Part shown: piece by piece, positions 1 to 9,777 of the stretch
Position numbering within the stretch: position 1 is the stretch's first letter
How the letters are laid out: each line of letters begins with the position of its first letter
Origin: Planctomycetia bacterium
Lineage (GTDB): Bacteria > Planctomycetota > Planctomycetia > Pirellulales > PNKZ01
Assembly: GCA_021413845.1 (NCBI GenBank)
Contig: JAIOPP010000094.1
Span: forward strand, 1-64,000
Reading direction: 5' to 3'
DNA length: 64,000 bases
The notes under the pieces: generated by a model
Told to the model about the DNA's origin: nothing
Seen by the model: only the letters and a program-made list of their open reading frames with translations
Database searches by the model: none
Position numbers and translations under genes: made by a program

Positions 1-12
1 GGCTCGTCGGCT

Positions 13-2715
13 TTAGCGTTTCGCGAACTCCGCGATTTCGCTCGGCGACAGGCAGCGGTCGAAGATCAACGTCCGGCCGATGAGTCCGCGGTAATAGGCG
101 TGGTGAAAATAGAAGATCTCGGTTCCGAAGACGACCGAAGGAACGACCGGCGATTCGGAGGAGAACTTCTTCGTCGTCCCTTCGCCGGCCTGTTTGCCGT
201 CTACGAAGAGGCGCACGTGCCACTGCATGGCGGAAGGCTCGGCGGTCATTGCGACATGGTACCAACGATCGGCTTCCAGCTTCGTATCGGAAACGAAAGC
301 GTCGCTGACGTTGATGTAAGACGCTAATTGATAGGGGGCTTTGTCGCCTTGCAAACTGAGCACGAAGCGCCGCCCGCCGAAGCCGACGATATCTCCCTTG
401 CCGGGATGCGTGCTGATCCCCATCGCCGGTGCAGGCTTGATCCAAGCGGAAATGGTGACCCCTTTCAGCGGCGCTCCGCCACCATGATGGCCTGCCAACG
501 CAGCGGGGACCGTATTCTTTCCTTCGTAGCTCGGATTGCTCAGATAGAAGCGATTCAAGCCGCTGTCGATGCGATAGTCTTTGCGGCCTGTCGTGTTCTC
601 GGCGAAGCGCAGCGCCGGCCGACCGGCATCGACGACCCAGTCGACGTTCGCCAAGTCGAGATGCCCGAGCGAACTGCCGCCGACCGGAGCGCCGGCGGCG
701 TAGTTCAAGACATTCAGCCCTTGGCCTTCTTCCATCCGATAGTCGGCGATCGCGCCGGCCGGAGCGGCAGAGAAAGCCGGAGGGACTTGCTTAGGGCCGT
801 GAGCGACGTCGTTCGCCGGCTGTTCGCCCTCGCCGAGCTTGCGAAACTCGACATCGGTCACGAGCATCGCGCCGGTGCCTGCGTTGCCGAACGCGACGGC
901 TAGAGAGCCTCCTTCTTCCGGCACTTCGAAAACGAAGCCTTGTCGTTGCCAATCGAAGCTGCCGTTGCCGACGAAGTGGCGCAACTCGCTGAGCGGCTTG
1001 CCTGTCTTCGCCTGCGAGACCGTGACTTCGATCCGACCTCCTTCGCCGTGCGCGTTTACGGATTTTACGAGCGCCGTGACGACATAGCGCCCTTTCGCCA
1101 GCGGGCTCGTCGCCGAGCTCGCTAGCGGCAGATTCGCTTTGCCGAACGACGCCGGGCCGAGCTTCATCGCAAAGCCGCTGCCCGCCCCGCAGTTCTTTTC
1201 CAGTTCGTAGCTGGGGCGCACGTTATGCGCCGTCATAAACGGCGTTCGCCCGTAGATCCAGGTCTCGCTCATCGGCACGAACTGACCGAACGTCAGCTTC
1301 GGCCATTCATCGGCGAAGATGTAGTGATGCTTCGGGTCGAGCGTCGGCGCGTCGTAAACTTTCGAGTGCTCGAAGAGTTTTTTGGCTTCTTCGACGGGAT
1401 AGCCGGTGTAGCGATACTTCACGCGCACCTTCGTGCCCGGGGGGGACGTTTCCGTAGCGAATGCCACGGCCGTATCGTAGAACGCCGCGCAGACGGCCGT
1501 GTCGAGCTTCCGATGCATCGGCTTCGCCGGATCTTTCGGATCACGGTTCCATTCCGGCGAAATATCGTATTCGATCGTCGGAGCGACTTGCTGCCGGTCG
1601 ACGTGTCGGCCGTACCACACACGCAAACCATAGTACGTTTCTAGGTCGTATTGCGGGCCGGGATCGACCGGGTACAACGGCCGATGATACAATTCTCCTC
1701 CCTTGCGCTTGGCGATCAAATATTGCCAACGAAACGGATCGAGCGGCGTGTGATGCTCGAAGTCGAAGCCGTAGCGGAAATGAAACGGCTCGCCGGGAAG
1801 CACTTCCAACTCGCTCTCGATGTCGTAGGTATACATCCCTCGATCGGCGTCGAAGCCGACGGTGAGCTTGCTCTTCGTCGTGAAGCGGCTGTTGAGGCTT
1901 AAGGCCGACCAAGTCGCTTGCAGGCTTTCGCCGCCGCCGCTTACGACGGGATCGGTCCACTTCTGTTTCCCTTCGGGAAACGCTCCCTGATTCTCGATCC
2001 CCCAATGGGAATCGAACGTGAGCTGCGGTTTGTAGCCGGGCTTGAGCTTGGCGAAGCAACTCGGATCTTTCACGTTGTGAAGTTGCAGGATCGGTTCATT
2101 GCCGTCGAACACCCAAGGCCGGCCCCCCAGCCAAGTGCGCAAGGCGAACTTCCTCGGCGCCGGTTTCATCGCAACGGTCGTAGACTCCGGCGGCGCTGTC
2201 TTCAGTTCGACTTTCTCAAACGCGACACGCGCGCCGCTGCTCACGCCGATGCCGACGCGGCCGGTCGTGAGCGGAAGAAACGTATCGCGATAGCGGATCT
2301 TTTCTTGGCCGTCGACGCTTACGACGATTTCGGAGCCCCGAGCGCTGACGACGATCACGTACGGCTTTTTCAATTCGATCGCGCAGGGGGCGACTTGCAC
2401 GTAGCCCCCTTCCGGGTACTTCACCAGCGCCACGTCTTGATACTTGTGCGAGAGTTGTACGCGGTAGCCGCTCTGCTCCGCGGCTCGAATCAGAACTGCC
2501 GCCTCGTAGCCTTGGTCCGCGAATTCGGCCGAAGGCCAAGCCGACCAGGAAGAGCCGAAGAACGAAAACTGCTTAGCGGCTTCGAGCAGCGTGACCGTCG
2601 CCGAGAGTTCGGTCGTCCATTTGTCAACGTCGTCGGCCCGGCTTATGTTCGTGCCGAGCATTAGAAATAGCATGGTCCAAGCAAGCAGAGATCGGCGGTA
2701 TATCGCTTTAAGCAT
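13..2715 (-). CDS. Secreted LamG / concanavalin-like domain protein
   Basis: A 900-residue exported protein. The ATG at 2715 is preferred over a TTG four codons upstream because it starts a clean signal peptide (basic MLKAIYRRS, hydrophobic core, SRA-DD cleavage near residue 27). Residues about 30-175 resemble the concanavalin-A-like fold seen in DUF1080-type proteins (end ...VAFEKVELK). The middle is an unrecognised region rich in aromatic residues. About 720-900 is a LamG jellyroll domain, with the typical 'VTISAWIKP', 'RWYHVAMTAE' and 'LFVDGKQAGEG' strand motifs. The role is inferred to be carbohydrate binding or processing at the cell surface or periplasm; no catalytic residues can be assigned. 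It is divergent from the sialate O-acetylesterase gene at 2957, which fits a polysaccharide-degradation locus. The stop codon lies at 13-15, so the gene is complete. Confidence 0.75.
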   Translation of the reverse strand: MLKAIYRRSLLAWTMLFLMLGTNISRADDVDKWTTELSATVTLLEAAKQFSFFGSSWSAWPSAEFADQGYEAAVLIRAAEQSGYRVQLSHKYQDVALVKYPEGGYVQVAPCAIELKKPYVIVVSARGSEIVVSVDGQEKIRYRDTFLPLTTGRVGIGVSSGARVAFEKVELKTAPPESTTVAMKPAPRKFALRTWLGGRPWVFDGNEPILQLHNVKDPSCFAKLKPGYKPQLTFDSHWGIENQGAFPEGKQKWTDPVVSGGGESLQATWSALSLNSRFTTKSKLTVGFDADRGMYTYDIESELEVLPGEPFHFRYGFDFEHHTPLDPFRWQYLIAKRKGGELYHRPLYPVDPGPQYDLETYYGLRVWYGRHVDRQQVAPTIEYDISPEWNRDPKDPAKPMHRKLDTAVCAAFYDTAVAFATETSPPGTKVRVKYRYTGYPVEEAKKLFEHSKVYDAPTLDPKHHYIFADEWPKLTFGQFVPMSETWIYGRTPFMTAHNVRPSYELEKNCGAGSGFAMKLGPASFGKANLPLASSATSPLAKGRYVVTALVKSVNAHGEGGRIEVTVSQAKTGKPLSELRHFVGNGSFDWQRQGFVFEVPEEGGSLAVAFGNAGTGAMLVTDVEFRKLGEGEQPANDVAHGPKQVPPAFSAAPAGAIADYRMEEGQGLNVLNYAAGAPVGGSSLGHLDLANVDWVVDAGRPALRFAENTTGRKDYRIDSGLNRFYLSNPSYEGKNTVPAALAGHHGGGAPLKGVTISAWIKPAPAMGISTHPGKGDIVGFGGRRFVLSLQGDKAPYQLASYINVSDAFVSDTKLEADRWYHVAMTAEPSAMQWHVRLFVDGKQAGEGTTKKFSSESPVVPSVVFGTEIFYFHHAYYRGLIGRTLIFDRCLSPSEIAEFAKR

Positions 2716-2956
2716 GGCTTCGTTCAATCTTGTTTTAGGGGCGAGATTCAGGCACTCAGCTTAAGCGAGTGTGATGCCATTAGCTTAGTTTGTCTACGCG
2801 CAGAGGGATAGCTTCGGCTTCGCCGGGGTGAGTGCTGCTGCTCATATCAAGCTTGCTTGAATTGTCGGTGAGTTGATCCGATGATGGGGCGAGGTGTCTT
2901 CGTCGGCGACGACGGAATCTCAAACCGAAATCTTTGATTCGTGAAGCGAACCCCCA

Positions 2957-4579
2957 ATGCTCACTCGTCTGCACTACTTCAGTTTCGCGTTACTGATTCT
3001 CACTGCGACGACATCGCGAGCCGAAGTCCGCACGCATGCGCTGATCTCCGACGGCATGGTTCTCCAGCGCGATCAACCGGCTCGGCTTTGGGGAACCGCC
3101 GCCGTCGGCGAGAAAGTTACCGTCGAGTTTCGCGACAAGACCGCTACGACCGTAGCAGGCAGCGACGGCAAATGGCGAATCGAACTCGATGCGCAAGCCG
3201 GCGGTGGCCCGTTTCCGTTGAAGATCGTCGGCGAGAACGTGATCCGGTTCGAGAACGTCTTCGTCGGCGACGTTTGGCTCTGTAGCGGTCAATCGAACAT
3301 GGGCTGGCCCGTTGCGACGCGCCCCGGCTCCGGCGAACTGCTCGGGACGGAGAACCCGCGGATTCGCTTGTTCACCGTGCCGCAGCGATTGCTCGACGAG
3401 CCCGTGAGCGAAGTGGCGGGAAGTTGGTCGGAGTGCGGTCCGACGACGCTCTTAAACTTTTCCGCCGCAGCTTATTATTTCGGTCGTGAACTCGAGCAAA
3501 CTCAGAAGGTTCCGATCGGGCTGATACATGCTTCCTACGGCGGCTCGGGGGTCGAGCAATGGCTCGGCGGTTCGGCGATGACGGAAGCTCCCGAGCTCGC
3601 TCCCTTGCGCGCGGCGCGAGCAAGCGAAAAACAAGCGGCGGCTCAAGCACGACTGCGCATACAACCGGAAATCGAGCGCTATCAAGCGGCGCTTGCGGAA
3701 GCGAAGAAGAACGGCACGCCGGTTCCTAAGCCGCCGCGCGGCATGCACGCCGCACCGACGACGTCGCAACTCTACAACGGCATGATCGCACCGTTGCTGC
3801 CGTACGCGATTCGCGGAGTCATTTGGTATCAGGGCGAGGCGGATACCAACAAGCCGCAAGATTACGAAGCACTGTTCTCCGCGCTCATTCGCGGTTGGCG
3901 GCGCGATTGGAAGCAAGGGGAGTTCCCGTTTCTCTTCGTGCAGATCGCGCCATTCGGAAAAATAGTCGTAGGGCCGGCATCGAGCCAGTGGGCGGCGCTC
4001 CGCGAAGCGCAGCTCAAGACCAGTCACACGGTCGAGCGAACCGGCATGGCCGTCGTGACCGATTGGGGGCATGAGACCGACATTCATATCAAGCAGAAAA
4101 AACCGGTCGGCCACAGGCTCGCGCTGCTGGCCCGCGCGCTGGTCTACGGCGAAAAGCTCGTTTTCTCAGGCCCAACATTCACCGCTTTGAATGTGAAAGG
4201 AAACGAAGCGGTGCTCGGCTTCGAGCATGTTGGCGCCGGCTTGGTCGCTAAGCGAATGATTCTCGAAGACGTGAGCACCGACCCTCGGACGGGGCCGGGT
4301 GGCGCCTTGCACGTTGCCGAAGATGCTTCGGACGCGCCCGTTCAAGTGCAAGGTTTTACCGTTGCCGGCGCCAATCGAAAGTTCGTCGCCGCACATGCCG
4401 AGATCCGGGGCGACACGGTCGTGGTAACGAGTTCCGAAGTCGCCGAGCCGGTGGCGGTGCGTTACGGTTGGGCCGACTACCCGACCGGTAATCTATTCAA
4501 TCGCGACGGTCTCCCCGCTTCGCCGTTTCGCACGGACGATTGGGAGTTGTCGTCTCCGGCGCCGATCGGTCGACGCTAG
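2957..4579 (+). CDS. Sialate O-acetylesterase (SASA family)
   Basis: A 540-residue exported esterase of the SGNH-like SASA family, which removes acetyl groups from sialic acids or other acetylated sugars. A signal peptide covers residues 1-22 (...TATTSRA). The nucleophile block is SGQSNM at 110-115 (Ser113). The conserved WYQGE block is at 290-294, and the Asp-x-His pair is D375/H377 in 'DIHIKQK'. Length and block order match bacterial 9-O-acetylesterase homologues that are abundant in planctomycetes. The gene is divergent from the LamG protein gene across a 241-bp gap and ends four bases before the convergent rluA-family gene. The true substrate (sialate, or acetylated plant or algal polysaccharide) cannot be told from sequence. 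Confidence 0.88.
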   Translation: MLTRLHYFSFALLILTATTSRAEVRTHALISDGMVLQRDQPARLWGTAAVGEKVTVEFRDKTATTVAGSDGKWRIELDAQAGGGPFPLKIVGENVIRFENVFVGDVWLCSGQSNMGWPVATRPGSGELLGTENPRIRLFTVPQRLLDEPVSEVAGSWSECGPTTLLNFSAAAYYFGRELEQTQKVPIGLIHASYGGSGVEQWLGGSAMTEAPELAPLRAARASEKQAAAQARLRIQPEIERYQAALAEAKKNGTPVPKPPRGMHAAPTTSQLYNGMIAPLLPYAIRGVIWYQGEADTNKPQDYEALFSALIRGWRRDWKQGEFPFLFVQIAPFGKIVVGPASSQWAALREAQLKTSHTVERTGMAVVTDWGHETDIHIKQKKPVGHRLALLARALVYGEKLVFSGPTFTALNVKGNEAVLGFEHVGAGLVAKRMILEDVSTDPRTGPGGALHVAEDASDAPVQVQGFTVAGANRKFVAAHAEIRGDTVVVTSSEVAEPVAVRYGWADYPTGNLFNRDGLPASPFRTDDWELSSPAPIGRR

Positions 4580-4583
4580 ACGA

Positions 4584-5582
4584 CTAGCGCTTTTTCTCGC
4601 GCGGATTCTTTCGAGAAGCGTCAGCCGGTTTGGTTTTCCCCGCAGGTGCATCGCCGAGCCGTTCATCAGGGAATAGCTTCGCCAGCGGCTTCGGCAGCGG
4701 CGACTTCAAGCTGATCGGCTCGCCGCTCGTCGGGTGAGCGAACGTGAGCGCGAAGGCGTGCAACGCCAGTCGCCCGCAAGGATCGGTCGTCGCTTCGTAC
4801 AGGCGATCTCCCGCGACGGGACAGCCGATCCCGGCGAAATGCACCCGAATCTGATGCTTGCGCCCCGTCTCCAATCGGGCCTCGACGAGCGACCAATCGT
4901 CTTTCGTTTGCAAGACGCGATAGTGGGTCGTCGCTTGTCGCGAATTGTCTTCTGCTGGATCGCGACTGCTATACGACTTCAACGCCGTGCTTTCGGTGAT
5001 GTAGCTGCTGATCGTTCCCGCGGCCGAGCTCGGGCGTCCTTCCACGACGGCCAGATACCGCTTCGTCACGGTCGACCAAGCATCTTGGAGCGTCTTCTTC
5101 ACCAGGTTGTTCTTGGCAAACAGGACGAGCCCCGAAGTGCCTTGATCGAGGCGATGGACGACGACTGCACGCGTCGGCTGCTTAAGATCTCGTCGGCGCA
5201 AGTATTCGTTCAGACGATAAAAAAGAGTGTCGCGCTTGTCGTTCTCCGTGGCGACGGTCAGCAGGCCCGACGGTTTATCGATGACGATGACCGCGTCGTC
5301 TTCGTAGACGAACTGAATGCGGGCCGAGGCCAGTCGCTCGACCGCCGAGGCCGTGCGCAAATCGCTCACGGCGACGTCGTCGCCTGGTGCGAGAAGATGG
5401 TCGAACTGCCGCACGACTTCACCGTTCACCGCGACCGCGCCGAACTTCAGCAGGTTCTTGACGACGGTTCGTTTAAGCCCGAGCGAATCGAGCAAATACG
5501 CCAAGAGGGGCTCGGCACGAGGGACGGTAACTTTACGCAAAACGGCGATGGCTTTCTCTCCCGAAAAAAACGGCGATTCCAA
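4584..5582 (-). CDS. RluA-family 23S rRNA/tRNA pseudouridine synthase
   Basis: A 332-residue pseudouridine synthase that isomerises specific uridines in rRNA or tRNA. An S4-like RNA-binding domain lies at about residues 25-75 (LLAYLLDSLGLKRTVVKNLL). The catalytic domain has the RluA signature HRLDQGTSG at 143-151, with catalytic Asp146. The C-terminal tail is Lys/Arg-rich. A stop codon (TGA) directly precedes the TTG at 5582, so the start must be this TTG or an internal codon; no good ribosome site is visible. The gene begins 10 bases after the msrB stop on the same strand, so the two are probably co-transcribed. Which member (RluA, RluC or RluD-like target) cannot be decided. Confidence 0.88.
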   Translation of the reverse strand: MESPFFSGEKAIAVLRKVTVPRAEPLLAYLLDSLGLKRTVVKNLLKFGAVAVNGEVVRQFDHLLAPGDDVAVSDLRTASAVERLASARIQFVYEDDAVIVIDKPSGLLTVATENDKRDTLFYRLNEYLRRRDLKQPTRAVVVHRLDQGTSGLVLFAKNNLVKKTLQDAWSTVTKRYLAVVEGRPSSAAGTISSYITESTALKSYSSRDPAEDNSRQATTHYRVLQTKDDWSLVEARLETGRKHQIRVHFAGIGCPVAGDRLYEATTDPCGRLALHAFALTFAHPTSGEPISLKSPLPKPLAKLFPDERLGDAPAGKTKPADASRKNPREKKR

Positions 5583-5592
5583 TCACGAACGA

Positions 5593-6012
5593 CTACGACC
5601 CCGCGGCCTTGATCATCGGAGGCAACTCTTGGCCTTCGGCCGTGAACCGCATCGAGATCGAATTGACGCAATGCCTTGTGTTCTTCGGGGTCATTCGTTC
5701 GCCGAGAAACACATGGCCCAAGTGCCCGCCGCAATTCCGGCAGACGATCTCGGTTCGCCGGCCATCGGGATCGAAATGCCGCTCGACCGCGCCGACGATC
5801 TCGTCGTCGAAGCTCGGCCAGCCGCAATGGCTGTCGAACTTATCTTTCGACCGATAGAGGGGGGCGTTGCATTGTCGGCAAATGAAAGTTCCGGCATCGT
5901 GCAGGTCGGTATATTCTCCAACGAAAGGACGCTCAGTTCCTTTGTTGACGATCACGTGCGACTCGGCCGCCGTTAGTGGATTGAACGGGGTAGCGGATTT
6001 CTCGGCAGCCAT
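5593..6012 (-). CDS. msrB: Peptide-methionine (R)-S-oxide reductase MsrB
   Basis: A 139-residue cytoplasmic repair enzyme that reduces the R-epimer of methionine sulfoxide in proteins. The zinc site is formed by two CxxC pairs (C45/C48 and C91/C94). The catalytic cysteine is C115 in RHCVNSISM, and C63 in HCGWPSF is at the usual resolving position. I start at the ATG at 6012 because AGGAGAGG lies eight bases upstream; an in-frame ATG six codons earlier overlaps that ribosome site. It is the first gene of a probable msrB-rluA unit. The window also encodes a free-methionine-sulfoxide reductase (12819-13316). Confidence 0.95.
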   Translation of the reverse strand: MAAEKSATPFNPLTAAESHVIVNKGTERPFVGEYTDLHDAGTFICRQCNAPLYRSKDKFDSHCGWPSFDDEIVGAVERHFDPDGRRTEIVCRNCGGHLGHVFLGERMTPKNTRHCVNSISMRFTAEGQELPPMIKAAGS

Positions 6013-6154
6013 AGTGCCCTCTCCTAGCAAGCTGATTATTTCGTGTAGAGACTATTTTAGCGTATCCCTCCCGTCTCGGCGAACCGTGGACGAAGCTGAA
6101 TTTCGGGGAGCCCGTCGCCCGCTTGACGCCGTTCCGGTCGCCGGAATAGAACGA

Positions 6155-6586
6155 ATGCTCTCGAATATCCCGCTGCGAAAAGCAAACGAGGCACGTTTTA
6201 TTTTTACCTCGCATTTAGAAGCCTTCGCCGACGACGAAACGCTTCGTGCGCGCGTGCTCGACGTTCTCACGGCGCTCCCGGCGGAAGTTCAGCGCGACTT
6301 TCTCGACGACCCTCGCTTTCGCATCGCGAAGGAAACGTTCGTTCCCGGCAAAGGCTGGACCCATTGGATGGAGAGCCCCGGTGCGACGGGAAGCGTCAGC
6401 CGTTGCGTGCTGCTCCGCGCGCGCCTCGGTTCCAGTTCGACGGCGTTCGCCCATTATGTGATCGCCCACGAATTCGCGCATGCGTTTCTACGCAACGGCG
6501 GCTGGGGCGAGATCACCGATCGCGAAGAAGCCGCCGACGCGTTGGCCGCCAGTTGGGGCTTTCGTCGCCCCACCGACGGCCGCTGA
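6155..6586 (+). CDS. Small HEXXH putative metallopeptidase-like protein
   Basis: About 143 residues. The visible hallmark is HEFAH at 105-109 in 'YVIAHEFAHAFLRNGGW', followed about 15 residues later by DREEAADALAASWGF, where a glutamate could be the third zinc ligand, as in ImmA/IrrE-like gluzincins. There is no signal peptide, so it is probably cytosolic. The reading frame is open further upstream (to 5867), but that part is antisense to msrB and reads as low-quality protein. The ATG at 6155 is the first sensible start, with no clear ribosome site. It is convergent with the cytochrome peroxidase gene that ends at 6596. The substrate is unknown; the family assignment is inference from the motif. 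Confidence 0.6.
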   Translation: MLSNIPLRKANEARFIFTSHLEAFADDETLRARVLDVLTALPAEVQRDFLDDPRFRIAKETFVPGKGWTHWMESPGATGSVSRCVLLRARLGSSSTAFAHYVIAHEFAHAFLRNGGWGEITDREEAADALAASWGFRRPTDGR

Positions 6587-6595
6587 GATCGCGTC

Positions 6596-8140
6596 TTATA
6601 GCTGGCGCATGTAGGCGACGAGATCTTGTTTCTCTTGCGCGTTCAAGTCGAGCTTGAGGACGAGATTGAAGAACTCGACCGTGTCTTCCAACGTCAGGCA
6701 GCGACCGTCGTGCAGATACGGCGGCGAATCTTTGATGCCGCGGAGCGTGAAGGTTTTGATCTGTCCGGTCGGCGCTTCATTGATGAATCGCTCCAGCTTC
6801 AGATCGTGCATCTGATGATCCAGGAAAAACGGCGCGGGATGGCAACTCGCGCAGCGCGCTTTGCCGACAAATAGTTTCTCGCCGCGCAATTCGCTTTCCG
6901 TGGCAACCTCCGGCATTAAGCGCCCTTCCGGATCGAGCTTGGGAGCCGGCGGAAAATCGAGCATGTTTTGGAACTGGGCCATGTGGCTCACCGGCACGCG
7001 ATCGAGAATCATAAATCCTTTTTTCATCGCATGGATCGGGTCGCCATTGAAGTACGCGGTTCGCTGCTCGAACTCGGTAAAGTCTTCGACGGAACGCAAG
7101 CTCCGCTTCGAGCCGTGAATCTGCTGCTGATTTAAGCCACGCAGGCTGACCGTATCCAAGCGAAAGCGGCGCTGCTGCGGACGATTGTCGGGATTGAGAT
7201 GAAACTGTCCGGTCGTATGACCGTTAACATGGCAATCGAAGCAGGTAACTCCTAAGCTCGGCTGGAGCGATTTTCGATCATCGGTCGGGTTGAATTCTTC
7301 TTGGGGGAACGGCGTCAGCAAGAGCCGCAGGCCGTCGAGTTGGACGGGCGTAATGAGATCTTTGAAGAGCCGGTAATAGTTGTTGATCGACACGACTTCG
7401 CCGCGCGAGACGTCGCCGAGTTCCGTACGATTTTGCAGGAAGATCGCCGGCGGAAATTCCGGTACGAACGCCTCGGGCAGATCGAAGTCCACGTCGAAGC
7501 GTTGCAGTCGGGGAAACATCTCGATCTGCATTTGCGGAAAAACTTGTCCCCCCGGAGTATGCTTCGGGTGCGGCAACGAGGGATAAGGGAACGTGCTGGC
7601 TTTGCGAATTTCATCGGCCGACAGTTTGGCGAGCGAGTCCCAAGTGTTTCCCTCGCGCAAGCGGGCCGTCGGGCCGACTGCGAGCGGCTTGCCGCGGCTC
7701 ATCTTCGCTTCGGGATCCAGCCGAGGTTGAAGATCGTAGCGCGATTCCAGCAGCGCACGTTGATCGGCCATCACCTTCCCCTTCGCCGCCACATCGGCTT
7801 CGTAGCTTTGCTCGAAGGTCGTTAGCGGAACCTTGGCGTTCAAAGGATCGCGCACGAAGTCGAAGCCCTTGATTTGCCCTTGCTCGGGTTGAGCGTTCAA
7901 CACATCCGACGAGGCCGGCGCATTCGCAGCCGAGAACTTATCGGAACGATCCTGCTCCGTGGGCTGTTGCTCGATACGCTTCACTTCGACCGCTGCGGGC
8001 GTTTGTGCATTCTGAATCGCATCGGCCGGCGCCGCCGGTTTCGCAGCGGCGGGTGGATTAGGAACTTGATTCCCATAGACCGCGATCGCAACGACGGCGA
8101 TTCCCAACGACAAGCAGAAGAGCCGGATGGGGGCGAACAT
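6596..8140 (-). CDS. Di-haem cytochrome c peroxidase / MauG-like protein
   Basis: A 514-residue exported c-type cytochrome. The ATG at 8140 has GGAG eight bases upstream and begins an N-terminal hydrophobic export segment (MFAPIRLFCLSLGIAVVAIA); a longer frame begins 20 codons earlier. A low-complexity Ala/Pro/Gln linker follows (about 28-85). Two haem attachment sites are visible, CFDCH at 300-304 and CASCH at 430-434. The C-terminal 'TLRGIKDSPPYLHDGR' with 'LEDTVEFFN' is typical of the MauG/CcpA-type peroxidase fold. In the family, one haem transfers electrons and the other reacts with peroxide; whether this is a peroxidase or a modifying enzyme is not decidable. It stands alone, 235 bp downstream of the CinA-family gene on the same strand. 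Confidence 0.82.
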   Translation of the reverse strand: MFAPIRLFCLSLGIAVVAIAVYGNQVPNPPAAAKPAAPADAIQNAQTPAAVEVKRIEQQPTEQDRSDKFSAANAPASSDVLNAQPEQGQIKGFDFVRDPLNAKVPLTTFEQSYEADVAAKGKVMADQRALLESRYDLQPRLDPEAKMSRGKPLAVGPTARLREGNTWDSLAKLSADEIRKASTFPYPSLPHPKHTPGGQVFPQMQIEMFPRLQRFDVDFDLPEAFVPEFPPAIFLQNRTELGDVSRGEVVSINNYYRLFKDLITPVQLDGLRLLLTPFPQEEFNPTDDRKSLQPSLGVTCFDCHVNGHTTGQFHLNPDNRPQQRRFRLDTVSLRGLNQQQIHGSKRSLRSVEDFTEFEQRTAYFNGDPIHAMKKGFMILDRVPVSHMAQFQNMLDFPPAPKLDPEGRLMPEVATESELRGEKLFVGKARCASCHPAPFFLDHQMHDLKLERFINEAPTGQIKTFTLRGIKDSPPYLHDGRCLTLEDTVEFFNLVLKLDLNAQEKQDLVAYMRQL

Positions 8141-8375
8141 GGTGAAGTCTCCGAATGCGGGGGGCGGCAATTGCGAATCGCGATGAAACACGAATCGCAA
8201 AACCTATACCATTCGGAGGATCGGGCGATAACTCGGCGTTCCGGTGCCGATTTATAAGCTCGCACCTTCGACTGTGTACAAAGAACGGTCAGTCGGTGCA
8301 TCGATGATCCACGACCTGCCACATGGCGGATCGATGGAGCCACGCCGCGAGACCGTTGCCGATGCGAGGCATTGG

Positions 8376-9641
8376 TTATTTCGGTTTCGACAACTCCAAC
8401 CGTAGCAGGTTGAGCGCCTGCTTTGCGGCCCGCGGCACTAAGATGGCCGAATGGCCTGCGAACGGCATCGGCTTCACGACCGTTCCGTTGCGATCGGCAA
8501 GCGCGAAGCAAATCTTCGGCGGTGTCGGGGCATCGGCGAGAATCGCCGGCGCACGTCCTGCGGCGAGCCCGATGTCGGCTCCGAAACGAGAACGGGCGGC
8601 TTCCGCGAGTAACGCCGTCGTGCGGCTCAGGCAGGCATCGTCTTGCGCGAGCGTTTCCGCCGCGCGCACATCGGGAGACGTCTCCAGCCATTTGATCGCG
8701 GTCATGTCGCTGGTGACGAGCGTGCTCCCCGAGAAATATCCCTCGGCACCCGCTTCGGCCAACCAGCGCGCGAGCACGCCGCCGGTCCCCCATTCGGTGA
8801 TGGCGAGCGTCAGATCGCGTTGCTTCAGCAGTCGCACGACGGCGTGCTGCAACTCGTCGTCTTCTTCTCCGAACACCAACTCGCCGAGGCATTCGTAAAT
8901 CGTTCGGGCCGTCGGCTCCATCGCTTCGCGGCACTCCGCTTCATCGCGGCCCGAGGCGGTGATGCGCAAAGTAATCGTCGCTTCGTGAACCGTGATGCCG
9001 ACGCTCGGCACTCGGCCGCGCCGAATCAAGTCGGGCAACATCTGCTCGAGATCGCTTTCGCCGACGCCGAAGCATTTGATCCGCCGATGACGAATCACGC
9101 GTGCCTCAGGCAGCATCGCGCGAATCGCCGGTTCGACGGTCGCTTGCCACATCTCTTTCATCTCGGCCGGAACGCCCGGCAGCGCGAACGCTCGGCATGG
9201 ATTTCGGCCTGTGCGCGGCACGTCGATATCGATGCCCGGCGCGGTCCCTTGCGGATTCGGAACGACGCGGCTCCCCTCCGGAAAATAGGCTTGGATCTTA
9301 TTTCGCTCCGGCATCGGTCGGCCGCGCCGTGCGAACAAACCTTCGACGTGTCGTAAGGCGGCTTCGTCGAGCACCAGTCCTTTGCCGACGGACTTAGCCA
9401 AGACTTCGCGCGTCAGATCGTCGGCGGTCGGGCCGAGTCCGCCGGTCGAGACCACGATGTCGGCACGGTCGAGCGCGTTGCGAAACACGTCGATGTTCGC
9501 CGCTTCGTCGTCGGCGACGGTCGTGTGAAACGCCGTCTCGACTCCCAACTCGGCGAGCCGCAAGCTGAGCCATTGGCAATTCGTATCCAGCCGCTGGCCG
9601 CTCGTTAGCTCATCCCCGATCGAGATCACTTCCGCACGCAT
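8376..9641 (-). CDS. cinA: CinA-family protein with degenerate amidohydrolase domain
   Basis: A 421-residue two-domain protein. The N-terminal MoaB/MogA-like domain (COG1058, about 1-165) carries TGGLGPTADD at 66-75, the binding signature of the family, which in characterised CinA proteins hydrolyses ADP-ribose. The C-terminal PncC-like domain (about 265-420) normally deamidates NMN. Here its AESxTGG signature reads TEWGTGG (282-288), so the conserved Ser is Trp284, and the later GIAGP motif is not recognisable. The first domain is therefore expected to be active and the second probably not (inference). ATG start at 9641; no operon partner is evident. Confidence 0.85.
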   Translation of the reverse strand: MRAEVISIGDELTSGQRLDTNCQWLSLRLAELGVETAFHTTVADDEAANIDVFRNALDRADIVVSTGGLGPTADDLTREVLAKSVGKGLVLDEAALRHVEGLFARRGRPMPERNKIQAYFPEGSRVVPNPQGTAPGIDIDVPRTGRNPCRAFALPGVPAEMKEMWQATVEPAIRAMLPEARVIRHRRIKCFGVGESDLEQMLPDLIRRGRVPSVGITVHEATITLRITASGRDEAECREAMEPTARTIYECLGELVFGEEDDELQHAVVRLLKQRDLTLAITEWGTGGVLARWLAEAGAEGYFSGSTLVTSDMTAIKWLETSPDVRAAETLAQDDACLSRTTALLAEAARSRFGADIGLAAGRAPAILADAPTPPKICFALADRNGTVVKPMPFAGHSAILVPRAAKQALNLLRLELSKPK

Positions 9642-9771
9642 CGAAAAACGCTCCGCACGAATAGAACCTGAATAAATGAACGGGTCATCTTACTCTTTCT
9701 CTTTCAAGATGGGCAAAGCGTCGTTTTCGGCAGCGGTGGAGAAGTCGTCGTCGAGACGCATGCGGAGAAAA

Positions 9772-9777
9772 TATAAT
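9772..9777 (+). promoter_or_regulatory. Candidate -10 element upstream of the 9896 gene
   Basis: A perfect TATAAT lies 119 bases before the start codon of the frameshifted secreted gene. No good -35 box sits 16-18 bases upstream, so this is a weak promoter call based on one element only. Confidence 0.3.

Noticed and set aside
328-2664. Long plus-strand open frames opposite the LamG gene
   Set aside because: They mirror a G+C-rich coding gene on the other strand, have no domains and no ribosome sites.
5867-6154. N-terminal extension of the HEXXH protein
   Set aside because: Antisense to msrB and not protein-like; the ATG at 6155 is a better start.
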